Origin: Methylocystis sp.
GTDB taxonomy: Bacteria; Pseudomonadota; Alphaproteobacteria; Rhizobiales; Beijerinckiaceae
Direction of reading: 5' to 3'
Assembly: GCA_023253795.1 (NCBI GenBank)
Contig: JALRFG010000003.1
Location: forward strand, 6,844-37,887
DNA: 31,044 bases
Below the pieces are notes generated by a model. The model was not told the DNA's origin and did no database searches. It saw nothing but the letters and a program-made list of their open reading frames with translations. The position numbers were made by a program, and so were the translations under genes. Of this stretch, positions 1-8,220 are shown in pieces. How positions within the stretch are numbered: position 1 is the stretch's first letter; each line of letters starts with the position of its first letter.

Positions 1-11
1 GGAGAAGAGCG

Positions 12-551
12 ATGGCTCTGCTTGTCCGATTAGCGTCATACGCAACCGTTTTGGCTTTTACCGGCGTCGCGAATGCGCAGACGCCGGCGCCCACGACAGG
101 CGTCGCCACGCCGCCGGCTACGGCCGCAAAGCCGCCGGCTGCGCCGTCAACGCGCGCACCGACGTCAACTCCTGCGGCTCCCGCCGCGCCGGTTGTGTCC
201 GAAAGCAAATTTCTCGGCGCGCTTTACAGCGAAATTGCAAAACACACGCCGGCCGAAAACACGCTCGGCGATGGCGAAGTGACGGCGAGTTTTCACGTCA
301 ACGCGACAGGCCGGATTGATAAAGTCGTCATCGATAAAACAACCAGCCCGGCGCTGGCCGATGTTGTGAAGCAAATACTCGGCGCTGTCGCCGCGCCGCC
401 GCCGCCCGGCGGCTCTATGGATGTCGGTCAGACATTTAAATTCCATAAATCGGAGCCTGAAGAAGCTGCGCCTGCATTGTCGCCAGCGCCATCGCCGGCG
501 GCGTCTGGCGTCGCGCCAAAAACAGCGCCCGCCGCGCCGGCGCGGCCCTAG
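12..551 (+). CDS. Exported protein with a TonB C-terminal-like domain
   Basis: A 179-residue protein. Residues 1-22 form a cleavable signal peptide ending VANA|QT, followed by a Pro/Ala/Thr-rich linker (about 23-62). A folded segment (about 65-150) follows the TonB C-terminal pattern: a strand with the turn NATGRIDKVVI, a helix, then PPPPGG and a final FKFH strand. The C-terminus is again Pro/Ala-rich. Start chosen at 12 because GGAGAAG lies at 1-7. A classical TonB keeps an uncleaved N-terminal anchor to reach ExbB/ExbD; here the N-terminus looks cleavable, so the product is probably free in the periplasm. It precedes the propeller gene by 33 bases and is probably co-transcribed with it. Genes upstream of the window could include the matching outer-membrane receptor. 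The domain call is from pattern, not a profile search. Confidence 0.7.
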   Translation: MALLVRLASYATVLAFTGVANAQTPAPTTGVATPPATAAKPPAAPSTRAPTSTPAAPAAPVVSESKFLGALYSEIAKHTPAENTLGDGEVTASFHVNATGRIDKVVIDKTTSPALADVVKQILGAVAAPPPPGGSMDVGQTFKFHKSEPEEAAPALSPAPSPAASGVAPKTAPAAPARP

Positions 552-584
552 CTCGTAGACATCCGGCGTAAGGGAGACGACGCC

Positions 585-1859
585 ATGACGCGCATGAAAC
601 ACATTGGCCTTGTTCTTGTCGCCGCCCTGCTGGGCGCGAGCGGCGCACACGCGCAGGAACATGCGACATCCACCGTCGCCGAAGGCGCAGCGAAGCCCGC
701 GATGAAACATGCAGCGCCGGCCTGTTCGGACGCTCGGCCCGAATGCGCCATGACCGTTTTTCCGGCCTTCGATAAAAAAGGCCGGCTGTGGGTCGCGTTC
801 TCGGTCGGCAAGACGGTTTACGCCGCGTCTTCCGTCGATGGCGGCAAAAGCTTTGCGTCGCCTGTCGCCGTCGCCAATATTGCCGAGACCGGCGTGATCG
901 ATGCGCATGGCGATGCGCGTCCGAAGATTGTCGCGCTCAATGACGGCGCCTTGCTGGTCAGTTACACGACGCGTCCCGACAAGCAGATGATCGGCACGAT
1001 CTTCACTGCGCGTTCGATCGACGGCGGCAAAACATTCTCAACGCCGCAGGCGATGCTTGCCGATGGCGGCCAGCGTTTCGACGCCTGGGTGGTTTCGCCC
1101 AAAGGCCGCATTTATGCGGGATGGCTCGACAAAACCCATGCGCAGAAAGCCAAGGCGGAAGGCCACGAATTTGCCGGCAGCGGCGTCGCCTTTGGCTGGT
1201 CGGATGATGGCGGGGCGACCTTCAAGGGCAAGTCGATCCTGATGGATCACGCCTGCGAATGCTGTAAAATGTCAGCGGCGCTGGATCGCGATGGTCTGCC
1301 CGTGTTCGCGTGGCGTCAGGTGTTCGATGACGGCGTGCGCGATCATTACGCGGCGAAACTTTCCGCCGATGGTGCATCTCTGACCGGCGGACGCGTCAGC
1401 GACGATAATTGGGCGATCAATTCTTGCCCGCATCAGGGACCTGGATTGGCGATCGATCACGCCGGCGTCTGGCATGTCGCCTGGTTCACCAAGGGCAAGA
1501 ACCGTCAGGGCGTGTTTTATGCGTCGAGCCGCGATGGCGGCAAAAGCTTTTCTGCGCCGCAGAAGATCGGTGACGACGCGCGCGCGCCCGCCTTTGCGGC
1601 GCTGCTCGCGGTCAAGGATCGTCTCTATCGCGTCTGGAAAGAATTCGATGGAACCACGACGAGCATCCCGATGCAGATGTCGCGCGATGGCGGCAAGAGC
1701 TGGAGCGCGCCGCATGTTCTGGCGACTGCCGCCGATGCGTCTGACAATCCGCAGCTCGTCGCCCATAAGGGGGCGGGTTATCTTTCATGGGTGTCGCATA
1801 AGGAAGGCTATCGTCTGATCGCTCTGCCGCGCGATGAAAAAAGCGCGTCGGTAAAATGA
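585..1859 (+). CDS. Exported Asp-box (sialidase-like) beta-propeller with CECC cluster
   Basis: A 424-residue protein with signal peptide 1-24 (cleavage after AHA). At least five Asp-box turns of the S-x-D-G-G-x-x-[FW] type are visible (SVDGGKSF, SIDGGKTF, SDDGGATF, SRDGGKSF, SRDGGKSW), the hallmark of six-bladed BNR/sialidase propellers. The Arg-triad and Tyr/Glu pair of true sialidases cannot be assigned, so enzymatic sialidase activity is not claimed. Unusual is Cys224-Glu-Cys-Cys227, followed by a Cys-Pro-His (Cys281, His283) and two N-terminal Cys in the mature protein. These could bind metal or form disulfides. SD GGGAG lies at about 573-577. The stop overlaps the next ATG (ATGA), implying translational coupling to the TlpA-like thioredoxin. 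A redox-maintained metal-handling role is inference from that pairing. Confidence 0.8.
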   Translation: MTRMKHIGLVLVAALLGASGAHAQEHATSTVAEGAAKPAMKHAAPACSDARPECAMTVFPAFDKKGRLWVAFSVGKTVYAASSVDGGKSFASPVAVANIAETGVIDAHGDARPKIVALNDGALLVSYTTRPDKQMIGTIFTARSIDGGKTFSTPQAMLADGGQRFDAWVVSPKGRIYAGWLDKTHAQKAKAEGHEFAGSGVAFGWSDDGGATFKGKSILMDHACECCKMSAALDRDGLPVFAWRQVFDDGVRDHYAAKLSADGASLTGGRVSDDNWAINSCPHQGPGLAIDHAGVWHVAWFTKGKNRQGVFYASSRDGGKSFSAPQKIGDDARAPAFAALLAVKDRLYRVWKEFDGTTTSIPMQMSRDGGKSWSAPHVLATAADASDNPQLVAHKGAGYLSWVSHKEGYRLIALPRDEKSASVK

Positions 1860-2356
1860 GCGTCAGACGAAACATCGTCCGTTACGGCATTGCCGCCGCC
1901 GCGTTTCTGCTTGTCTGCGGCGGCGCGCTGGCGCTGGATTTCAAGCCTTACGGACGCGGCGATTACGAGACGCTGGTCAAGGCGCATGCCGGACGACCGT
2001 TGATCATTCATTTCTGGTCGGTGACCTGTCCGGCCTGCGTCGCCGAACTGCCGCAATGGGAGAAGCTGATCGGCGCGCATAATGATGTCGATATTCTGTT
2101 CATCGACACCGATGATGAGGAAGAGCGTGATCGCGCCGCCATGCGGATGGAGAAAGCTGGCCTGGCGACTGCGTCGCATTACGCTTTCGCGGATAGTTTC
2201 GTTGAAAAGCTCTACTTCGAGGTTGATCGCAACTGGCGCGGCGAGTTGCCCTTTACGGCGTTGGTCGCGCCCGACGGCGTGCGCACGACGGTCACCGGCG
2301 GGCTCGACGATCCCCAGATGGCGGCATGGCTGGGCAAGAACGCCGGCAAGAAGTAA
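1856..2356 (+). CDS. TlpA/ResA-like periplasmic thioredoxin
   Basis: A 166-residue protein with signal sequence 1-27 (ending ALA|LD) and a thioredoxin-like fold. The active site is Cys58-Pro-Ala-Cys61 after the strand PLIIHFWSV; the cis-Pro lies in GELPFTALV at about residue 132. Length and features fit TlpA/ResA proteins, which reduce or isomerise periplasmic thiols, often on metal-site proteins. The ATG overlaps the stop of the propeller gene by four bases, so the two are probably made together. The CECC-bearing propeller is therefore the obvious candidate client (inference). The gene ends 24 bases before a convergent small gene. Confidence 0.88.
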   Translation: MSVRRNIVRYGIAAAAFLLVCGGALALDFKPYGRGDYETLVKAHAGRPLIIHFWSVTCPACVAELPQWEKLIGAHNDVDILFIDTDDEEERDRAAMRMEKAGLATASHYAFADSFVEKLYFEVDRNWRGELPFTALVAPDGVRTTVTGGLDDPQMAAWLGKNAGKK

Positions 2357-2380
2357 GCGGCGTCGATTTTCGTCTGGAGA

Positions 2381-2722
2381 TCAGGCGGCCCTGTCGCCTA
2401 TGGGGGACGCGGCGCGCGCCGGCGTGAAGGCGATCACTTCTTCTGTCGAAGAGCAGCTGGCGGCGTGGTCGCAGTCGCAGACGACCATGCCGAGAACGAC
2501 CAGCAGATCGGCGGCGAGGGGGCGCGCGTCCAGCCGCATCGCCTCATGAATGTCCTTGATCAAAATCTGGCACAAATCTTCACGGGTGGCCCCGCCGCAA
2601 GCGCGCAGATAGGTGACATGGAGCATGTCGTGCCGACGAGACCGGGCAAGCCGCGGGATGTCGGTATTCAGGCCAAATTGCGCGAGTGCGCTGCAGCGGA
2701 AGGGACAGTCGTCGGCTTTCAT
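2381..2722 (-). CDS. Small Cys-rich protein, unknown function
   Basis: A 113-residue protein I do not recognise. It has no signal peptide. Cysteines sit at positions 6, 10, 42, 51, 82, 84 and 90, including CxxxC near the N-terminus and a CDCDH...C cluster near the C-terminus, with a helical, charged middle. Codons are strongly G/C in third position, as in neighbouring genes, which argues that this is the true coding strand rather than the overlapping + strand frame at 2465-2875. It converges on the TlpA-like gene. A 30-base inverted repeat lies about 60 bases upstream of its ATG. A metal-sensing or metal-binding cytosolic role is possible but unproven. Confidence 0.5.
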   Translation of the reverse strand: MKADDCPFRCSALAQFGLNTDIPRLARSRRHDMLHVTYLRACGGATREDLCQILIKDIHEAMRLDARPLAADLLVVLGMVVCDCDHAASCSSTEEVIAFTPARAASPIGDRAA

Positions 2723-2781
2723 GTCGGAATCGCCTGTGCTGAATACGATGTTATTTTAACATTCTTTGAAATCTTCGCAAG

Positions 2782-2811
2782 TGCAGCATTTTTTATGGAA
2801 AAATTGCTGCA
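2782..2811. promoter_or_regulatory. Inverted repeat, candidate operator
   Basis: Arms GCAGCATTTTTT (2783-2794) and AAAAATTGCTGC (2799-2810) match as an inverted repeat at 11 of 12 positions around a 4-base centre. One further T/A pair lies outside. It sits in an AT-rich island between the divergent genes starting at 2722 (-) and 2965 (+). A terminator is less likely because no gene ends nearby. An operator for the Cys-rich gene is the simplest reading. Confidence 0.4.
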
Positions 2812-2964
2812 ACGCATTGTGCTGATTAGATCGGGGCTGGCGATGCATGAAAGGCGCCAGTCGCCCGCGCCGTGAGTTGTCGCGCTGACGCCTCAGCGCT
2901 CCCATTGGGGGCGGCGATCTTCGTCCCGCGATCCGCTATCATCCGCCACAGCGGCGCGGGGAGA

Positions 2965-4014
2965 ATGACGGATCATCTTCTGGTTTGGCGAGAGGGACGG
3001 CTCGGACGCATCAGGCTGAACCGGCCGGCGGCGCTCAATGCGTTGACGCTGGAGATGCTGCGCGCCCTTGATGCGGCGCTCGACAGTTTTAGCGCCGACC
3101 CGGAAATTATCGCCATTTACGCCGATGGCGCCGGCGACCGCGGCTTTTGCGCCGGCGGCGATATTCGAATGCTTTATGAGCGGCGCGACAGCGCGCCGGA
3201 TTATTACAAGCAGTTTTGGCGTATCGAATATTCGCTGAACGCGCGCATCGCGTCATTATCCAAACCCTATATCGTTTTGATGGATGGACTCGTGATGGGC
3301 GGCGGCGTCGGCGTCTCCGCGCATGGCCGTTACCGGATTGTTACGCCGCGCACACGCTTCGCGATGCCGGAAACGCAAATCGGTTTCTTGCCCGATACCG
3401 GCGGCGCATGGCTGCTCGGGCGCCGCGGCGCGGCAGGCGTATACCTGGCGCTAAGCGGCGCAAGCATCGGCGCCGGCGATCTCATGCATCTCGGGCTCGC
3501 GGATTATTGTGTTGATCCGACGACCATCTCCGATCTGACGCAGCGCCTGTCGCAAGCGACGACTGCGGATGATGTTTCTGCGATCCTCGCGGCGGCACAG
3601 ACGTCCGCGCCGCCGGCGATGCTGATTAAGCAGGAAAATCTGTTATCGCATGCGTTTGAGACTGAAAACGTCGAGATAAGCATCGATGTCTTGCGGAAGA
3701 GCGGCGGCGTTTTCGCGGAAGAGGCCTGCGCGCGGCTATTGAGCGCCTCTCCCACCAGCCTCAAGCTGACGCGTCGTCTGCTGACGCTGGCGCGTAGGGC
3801 GGCGCGGCTCGAAGATGAACTCATCAATGAATATCGCGCCGCCTGCAGTCTTCTTGCAGGCCATGATCTTTATGAAGGCATACGCGCGGCGATTATCGAC
3901 CGCGATAAGAATCCACGCTGGACGCCGGCGACGCTTGCGGGCGTCGACGATGACGTCATCGATGCGCTGCTGCGCGGGACCGGTGATCCCGACCCGGTTT
4001 TCGCAACGGGCTAA
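2965..4014 (+). CDS. 3-hydroxyisobutyryl-CoA hydrolase-like (enoyl-CoA hydratase family)
   Basis: A 349-residue crotonase-fold protein. The open frame extends upstream to 2872, but ATG at 2965 is chosen because GGGGAG precedes it and homology-like sequence begins there (MTDHLLVWREGRLG). Oxyanion-hole segments are CAGGD (62-66) and GGGVG (112-116). MPETQIGFLPDTGG carries Glu136 and Asp144, the acidic pair position typical of the HIBYL-CoA hydrolase branch. The family length (about 350) also fits hydrolases better than 260-residue hydratases. The role is expected in valine catabolism, releasing 3-hydroxyisobutyrate from its CoA ester. The gene stands alone, converging on ppsA 17 bases away. Substrate specificity cannot be settled from sequence alone. 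Confidence 0.82.
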   Translation: MTDHLLVWREGRLGRIRLNRPAALNALTLEMLRALDAALDSFSADPEIIAIYADGAGDRGFCAGGDIRMLYERRDSAPDYYKQFWRIEYSLNARIASLSKPYIVLMDGLVMGGGVGVSAHGRYRIVTPRTRFAMPETQIGFLPDTGGAWLLGRRGAAGVYLALSGASIGAGDLMHLGLADYCVDPTTISDLTQRLSQATTADDVSAILAAAQTSAPPAMLIKQENLLSHAFETENVEISIDVLRKSGGVFAEEACARLLSASPTSLKLTRRLLTLARRAARLEDELINEYRAACSLLAGHDLYEGIRAAIIDRDKNPRWTPATLAGVDDDVIDALLRGTGDPDPVFATG

Positions 4015-4031
4015 GGGCGCGGTCGCTTGCT

Positions 4032-6485
4032 TCAGTCGGCGCGTGCGCGGCCCAATTGACGCTCCAGCGCGACAATGCGCGGCGTTGTGCGCAGAACCGT
4101 ATCCGGATTGAGGCTGATGGAGTCGATGCCCAGCCGCACGAGGAATTCGGCCATCTCGGGATAGTCCGAAGGCGCCTGTCCGCAAATGCCGATGTGGCGC
4201 CCATTGCGCTTTGCGCCTTCGATGGCGAGTTTAATCATGGTTTTGACGCCTTCATCGCGCTCGTCGAAATCAAAAGCGACGATTTCCGAATCGCGGTCAA
4301 CGCCCAGCGTCAATTGGGTGAGGTCATTCGAGCCGATCGAGAAGCCGTCGAAATGCTTGGCGAATTCATCGATCAGAATGACATTATTAGGAATCTCGCA
4401 CATGACGTAGATTTCGAGCCCATTCTCGCCGCGCGTCAGTCCCTGTTTTTGCATATAGGCGATTACGCGCTGCGCCTCGTCAACGCGGCGGCAGAAGGGG
4501 ATCATCAGCTTGACGTTGGTGAGTCCCAGTTCTTCGCGCACGCGTCTCATCGCGGCGCATTCAAGCGCGAATCCTTCGCGATAGGCCGGGTGCGTGTAGC
4601 GAGACGCGCCGCGAAAGCCGATCATCGGATTTTCTTCATCGCCCTCAAAAACGCGTCCGCCCAGAAGGCTTGCATATTCATTGCTCTTGAAGTCCGACAT
4701 GCGGACAATCACCGGTTTGGGATAAAAAGCGGCGGCGATGGCGGCGACGCCTTCCGACAGACGCCGAACAAAGTAATCCGTCGGACTGCGATCCTGCGCG
4801 GTGAGCTGTTCAATCGCGGCGCGCTCAGTATCGTTCAGACGCTCGGGATGCACCAGCGCCATCGGATGCGCCTTGATCGACTCGGCGATGATGAACTCCA
4901 TGCGCGCCAGGCCAACGCCGTCGCAGGGCAGCGCAGCGAGGCTAAAGGCCAGATCGGGATTGCCGACATTCATCATCACATGCGTCGCGGGCTTTGGCAT
5001 GTGGGTGAGGCTGGTTTTTTCCACCTCAAATTCAATATCGCCGGCATAGACATGGCCGACGTCGCCCTCGGCGCAACTCACCGAAAGCATCTCGCCAGTC
5101 TTGATCGCGCGGGTCGCCTTGTCGGTGCCGACAATAGCGGGGATGCCAAGTTCGCGCGCGACAATCGCGGCGTGACAGGTCCGTCCGCCACGATTGGTGA
5201 CGATGGCGGCGGCGACTTTCATCACCGTTCCCCAATCCGGCGAGGTGGTGTCGGCGACAAGAATTTCCCCCGGAACGAAGCTCGACAGTTCGCTGAGATG
5301 TTCGATCACCCGGGCGCGACCGCTCACGACCTTTTCGCCAACGGCGCGGCCTTCAACAATGACCGGTCCGTGTTGGCTGATCCGATATTCCTTGACGACA
5401 TTGCGATCGCGACGCGAGGCGACAGTCTCTGGTCGCGCCTGAACGATGTAGAGCTGGCCATCCACGCCATCCTTCGCCCATTCAATATCCATCGGGCGAT
5501 GGGTTCCGGCCCTTGCGCTGTAATGCTCTTCAATCGTGATCGCCTGACCAGCGAGCGTCAGCGCTTCTTCATCCGTGATGCAATATTTCTCACGTTCCTT
5601 CTGGTCGGTCGGAATATTGCGCGTCGTCTCGCGCCCCTTTTCGGCGAAGATCATCTTGATTTTTTTGGCGCCAAGCGTCCGTTTCAGAACGCCACGCTTG
5701 CCCTGCCGATAGGTGGGCTTGAAAACATAAAATTCATCGGGATCGACGGCGCCCTGCACGACATTCTCGCCAAGGCCATAGGCGCCGGTGAGAAAAACGA
5801 CATTCTCGAAACCGGTTTCGGTGTCGATGGTGAAGATGACGCCGGAAGCGGCGAGGTCCGAGCGCGCCATTTTCATGACGGTGACAGAATTAAACACCTT
5901 GAAATGATCAAAGCCATTGTCGATCCGATAGCGGATGGCGCGATCGGTGAACAGGCTCGCAAAACAATGACGCACAGCGTCGAGGACAGCCGCCTCGCCG
6001 CGAATGTTGAGATAGGTGTCGTGCTGGCCGGCGAAACTTGCGTTCGGCAAATCTTCGGCGGTCGCAGACGAGCGCACGGCCACGGTGAGTTCGTCGCCAT
6101 ATTCGGCGGTGAGTTTCGCGAGCGCTGCGCGAATATCAGCCTCCACCGCCGCCGGCGGCATAGCCGTATAGACGATTTCGCGCGCCCGCGCCGCCCGGCG
6201 CGCCAGATCCTCGACATTATCTGGATCGAGACCATCAAGCGCCGCATGTAGCGCTGTCCAGGCGCCGGCCTGATCGAGTGTGTGGCGATAGGCTTCTGCC
6301 GTGACGGCGAAACCATTCGGCACGCGAATGCCGCGCGGCGTCAATTCCTGATACATTTCACCCAGAGAAGCGTTCTTGCCGCCAACCAGCGGCACATCGC
6401 CGATGCCGATCTGCGAAAAGAAGCGGACATAACGTCCGTCGCCCGATTCATCTGGCGTGGCGGAGAGATTCATGGTCTCGGTCAT
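4032..6485 (-). CDS. ppsA: Phosphoenolpyruvate synthase
   Basis: An 817-residue cytoplasmic enzyme converting pyruvate, ATP and water to PEP, AMP and phosphate for gluconeogenesis. In order: an N-terminal ATP-grasp domain (VGGKNASLGEMY, AVRSSATAEDLPNASFAGQ), a swivelling phosphohistidine domain with TCHAAIVARELGIPAIVGT (His438), and a C-terminal PEP-binding barrel with GSNDLTQLTLGVDRDS and GICGQ (catalytic Cys). The frame continues upstream to 6605; ATG 6485 is preferred because it lies next to the start of family similarity and has AAAGAGA before it. It follows the alpha-glucosidase on the same strand with a 134-base gap. That gap holds a TATACT-like -10 within a 6-bp inverted repeat (6522-6540), so ppsA may also have its own promoter. 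Confidence 0.95.
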   Translation of the reverse strand: MTETMNLSATPDESGDGRYVRFFSQIGIGDVPLVGGKNASLGEMYQELTPRGIRVPNGFAVTAEAYRHTLDQAGAWTALHAALDGLDPDNVEDLARRAARAREIVYTAMPPAAVEADIRAALAKLTAEYGDELTVAVRSSATAEDLPNASFAGQHDTYLNIRGEAAVLDAVRHCFASLFTDRAIRYRIDNGFDHFKVFNSVTVMKMARSDLAASGVIFTIDTETGFENVVFLTGAYGLGENVVQGAVDPDEFYVFKPTYRQGKRGVLKRTLGAKKIKMIFAEKGRETTRNIPTDQKEREKYCITDEEALTLAGQAITIEEHYSARAGTHRPMDIEWAKDGVDGQLYIVQARPETVASRRDRNVVKEYRISQHGPVIVEGRAVGEKVVSGRARVIEHLSELSSFVPGEILVADTTSPDWGTVMKVAAAIVTNRGGRTCHAAIVARELGIPAIVGTDKATRAIKTGEMLSVSCAEGDVGHVYAGDIEFEVEKTSLTHMPKPATHVMMNVGNPDLAFSLAALPCDGVGLARMEFIIAESIKAHPMALVHPERLNDTERAAIEQLTAQDRSPTDYFVRRLSEGVAAIAAAFYPKPVIVRMSDFKSNEYASLLGGRVFEGDEENPMIGFRGASRYTHPAYREGFALECAAMRRVREELGLTNVKLMIPFCRRVDEAQRVIAYMQKQGLTRGENGLEIYVMCEIPNNVILIDEFAKHFDGFSIGSNDLTQLTLGVDRDSEIVAFDFDERDEGVKTMIKLAIEGAKRNGRHIGICGQAPSDYPEMAEFLVRLGIDSISLNPDTVLRTTPRIVALERQLGRARAD

Positions 6486-6619
6486 GTCGGTCTCTTTTAT
6501 GGTCTGCGGCGATTGTCTTGACGCCGAGTATAAATCGGCGGGTTGGCGCGACGCCACGCGAAAATGTGCATCGGTCCGGCTTTCAGCTTTGTTTCTGTGA
6601 GGCATTTCGCCGCGTTGTG

Positions 6620-8209
6620 TCAGGAAGACGGCGACGCGGTGATGATGACGCCTTCATCGCCACGCAAGCGGACAGCGCCTTCGATGCTGTCATTTGTCCG
6701 GTCGCCCTGTGTCGAGAGCAGGAGGCGACCGTCTGCCGGTAGCGGAACATGGGTGGGGTCGGCGCCCAAATTTAGTAAGATAAAAATGCGTTCGCGATCA
6801 TCGTAACGCTCATAGGCGAGTATCTGTTCCTGCGCGTCGAGGGGGCGGCAGTCGCCGCTGTGCAGGGCCTTGCAGCGACGCCTCAGCGCCAGCAGGTTTT
6901 TATGCAGGGAGAGAATCGAGTGTGCGTCGCTGCGCAGGGTTGCGACATTGCGCAGCGCATGATCCGCCGTCAGCGGCAACCAGGGTTCATGTGTTGAGAA
7001 GCCAGCGTATATCGTGTCATTCCATTGCATGGGCGTGCGCGCCGGATCGCGGCTGACGTTAAAGGCGGCCTCACGACGTCCCCAGGGATCGCGCTGGCGA
7101 TCTTCGGGGATGATAATATCGCCAATGCCCAGCTCATCGCCGTAATAGAGCGTTGGCGTGCCACGCAGGGTGAGCAGCAACATGGCGGCGATGCGCGCCT
7201 GCGCTTCACCGAGGCGGCCGGCAACCCGGCGTTGATCATGATTGCCGAGCACCCAATTGGGTTGGGCGTCGAGCGGCAGCGCGGCCTCGTAACGCGTAAT
7301 CAGCGCGCCAAGCGCGTCGGCGCGCCATGGCGTCTGGAGCAAATGAAAATTAAACGGGAAATGCAGCCCGTCATTCTGTGCGCCGTAATAAGCGACGAGC
7401 TGATCGATCGGCAGATAGACCTCGCCGATTAACACGCGATCCGGGAATGCGTCGATGACGCGCCGCAGTTCACCGATGATCTCATGCAGTTCCGGACGAT
7501 TGGCGGAATAAAGTTGCGTTAGTCGCGTAATGTCCGGCCCATGTCCGCGCCAATCGGGATTGGGCGGATTGTCGCGAAACAAATCGTCCTTGATCAGGTG
7601 TGAAATGACGTCGACGCGAAAACCATCGACGCCGCGCCGCAACCAGAAACGCATGATCTCATGTATCGCCGCGCGCACCTGTGGGTTGCGCCAGTTGAGA
7701 TCGGGCTGTTCGCGCAAAAAGGCGTGATAATAATATTGCTGCGTCGCTTCATCCCATGTCCAGCCGGAGCCGCCGAAATGACTGAGCCAATTATTCGGCG
7801 GCCCGCCGCCTGGCGCCGGATCGCGCCAGAGATACCAGTCGCGTTTGGGATCGCTGCGGCTGTGACGGCTGGCAAGAAACCACGGATGCTGATCGGACGT
7901 GTGATTGGGCACGAGATCGATAATGATCCTCAACCCGCGTTCATGCGCCTCAGTGAGCAGCCGATCAAAATCTTCGAGGCCGCCAAACAATGGATCGACA
8001 TTGCCATAATCGGCGACATCATAGCCGAAGTCTTTCATCGGTGAAGGGTAGAAGGGCGATAGCCAAAGGACGTCGACGCCAAGCCAGACAAGATAATCAA
8101 GACGCTGCCGCACGCCTTCAAGATCGCCGACGCCATCGCCATTGGTATCTTGAAACGAGCGTGGGTAAATCTGATAGATCACGCCGCTGCGCCACCATGT
8201 TTCGGGCAT
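6620..8209 (-). CDS. GH13 alpha-glucosidase (oligo-1,6-glucosidase type)
   Basis: A 529-residue GH13 enzyme without signal peptide, hence cytoplasmic. The barrel begins WWRSGVIYQIYPRSFQDTNGDG. The conserved regions are DLVPNHTS (98-105), GFRVDVISHL with nucleophile Asp200, GEVYLP with acid/base Glu263, and LGNHDQ with Asp325. Length and motifs fit exo-acting alpha-glucosidases that cleave maltose, isomaltose or sucrose-like oligosaccharides. Val201 follows the nucleophile, a position associated with alpha-1,6 preference in this family, so isomaltose-type substrates are plausible. It starts 11 bases after the beta-glucosidase stop, so the two form an operon. No sugar transporter is adjacent. 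Confidence 0.92.
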   Translation of the reverse strand: MPETWWRSGVIYQIYPRSFQDTNGDGVGDLEGVRQRLDYLVWLGVDVLWLSPFYPSPMKDFGYDVADYGNVDPLFGGLEDFDRLLTEAHERGLRIIIDLVPNHTSDQHPWFLASRHSRSDPKRDWYLWRDPAPGGGPPNNWLSHFGGSGWTWDEATQQYYYHAFLREQPDLNWRNPQVRAAIHEIMRFWLRRGVDGFRVDVISHLIKDDLFRDNPPNPDWRGHGPDITRLTQLYSANRPELHEIIGELRRVIDAFPDRVLIGEVYLPIDQLVAYYGAQNDGLHFPFNFHLLQTPWRADALGALITRYEAALPLDAQPNWVLGNHDQRRVAGRLGEAQARIAAMLLLTLRGTPTLYYGDELGIGDIIIPEDRQRDPWGRREAAFNVSRDPARTPMQWNDTIYAGFSTHEPWLPLTADHALRNVATLRSDAHSILSLHKNLLALRRRCKALHSGDCRPLDAQEQILAYERYDDRERIFILLNLGADPTHVPLPADGRLLLSTQGDRTNDSIEGAVRLRGDEGVIITASPSS

Positions 8210-8220
8210 GTCTGGCTCCG

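Noticed and set aside
585..1859. True sialidase activity for the propeller protein
   Set aside because: Asp-boxes alone do not show it; the catalytic Arg triad and nucleophile pair could not be identified.
2465..2875. 136-codon + strand frame overlapping the Cys-rich gene
   Set aside because: The opposite strand has better codon bias and a plausible upstream region; this frame has no SD or domain.
4056..6251. Long 731-codon open frame on the + strand opposite ppsA
   Set aside because: It mirrors the PEP synthase codons, has His/Asp/Ala-rich shadow composition and no recognisable domain.
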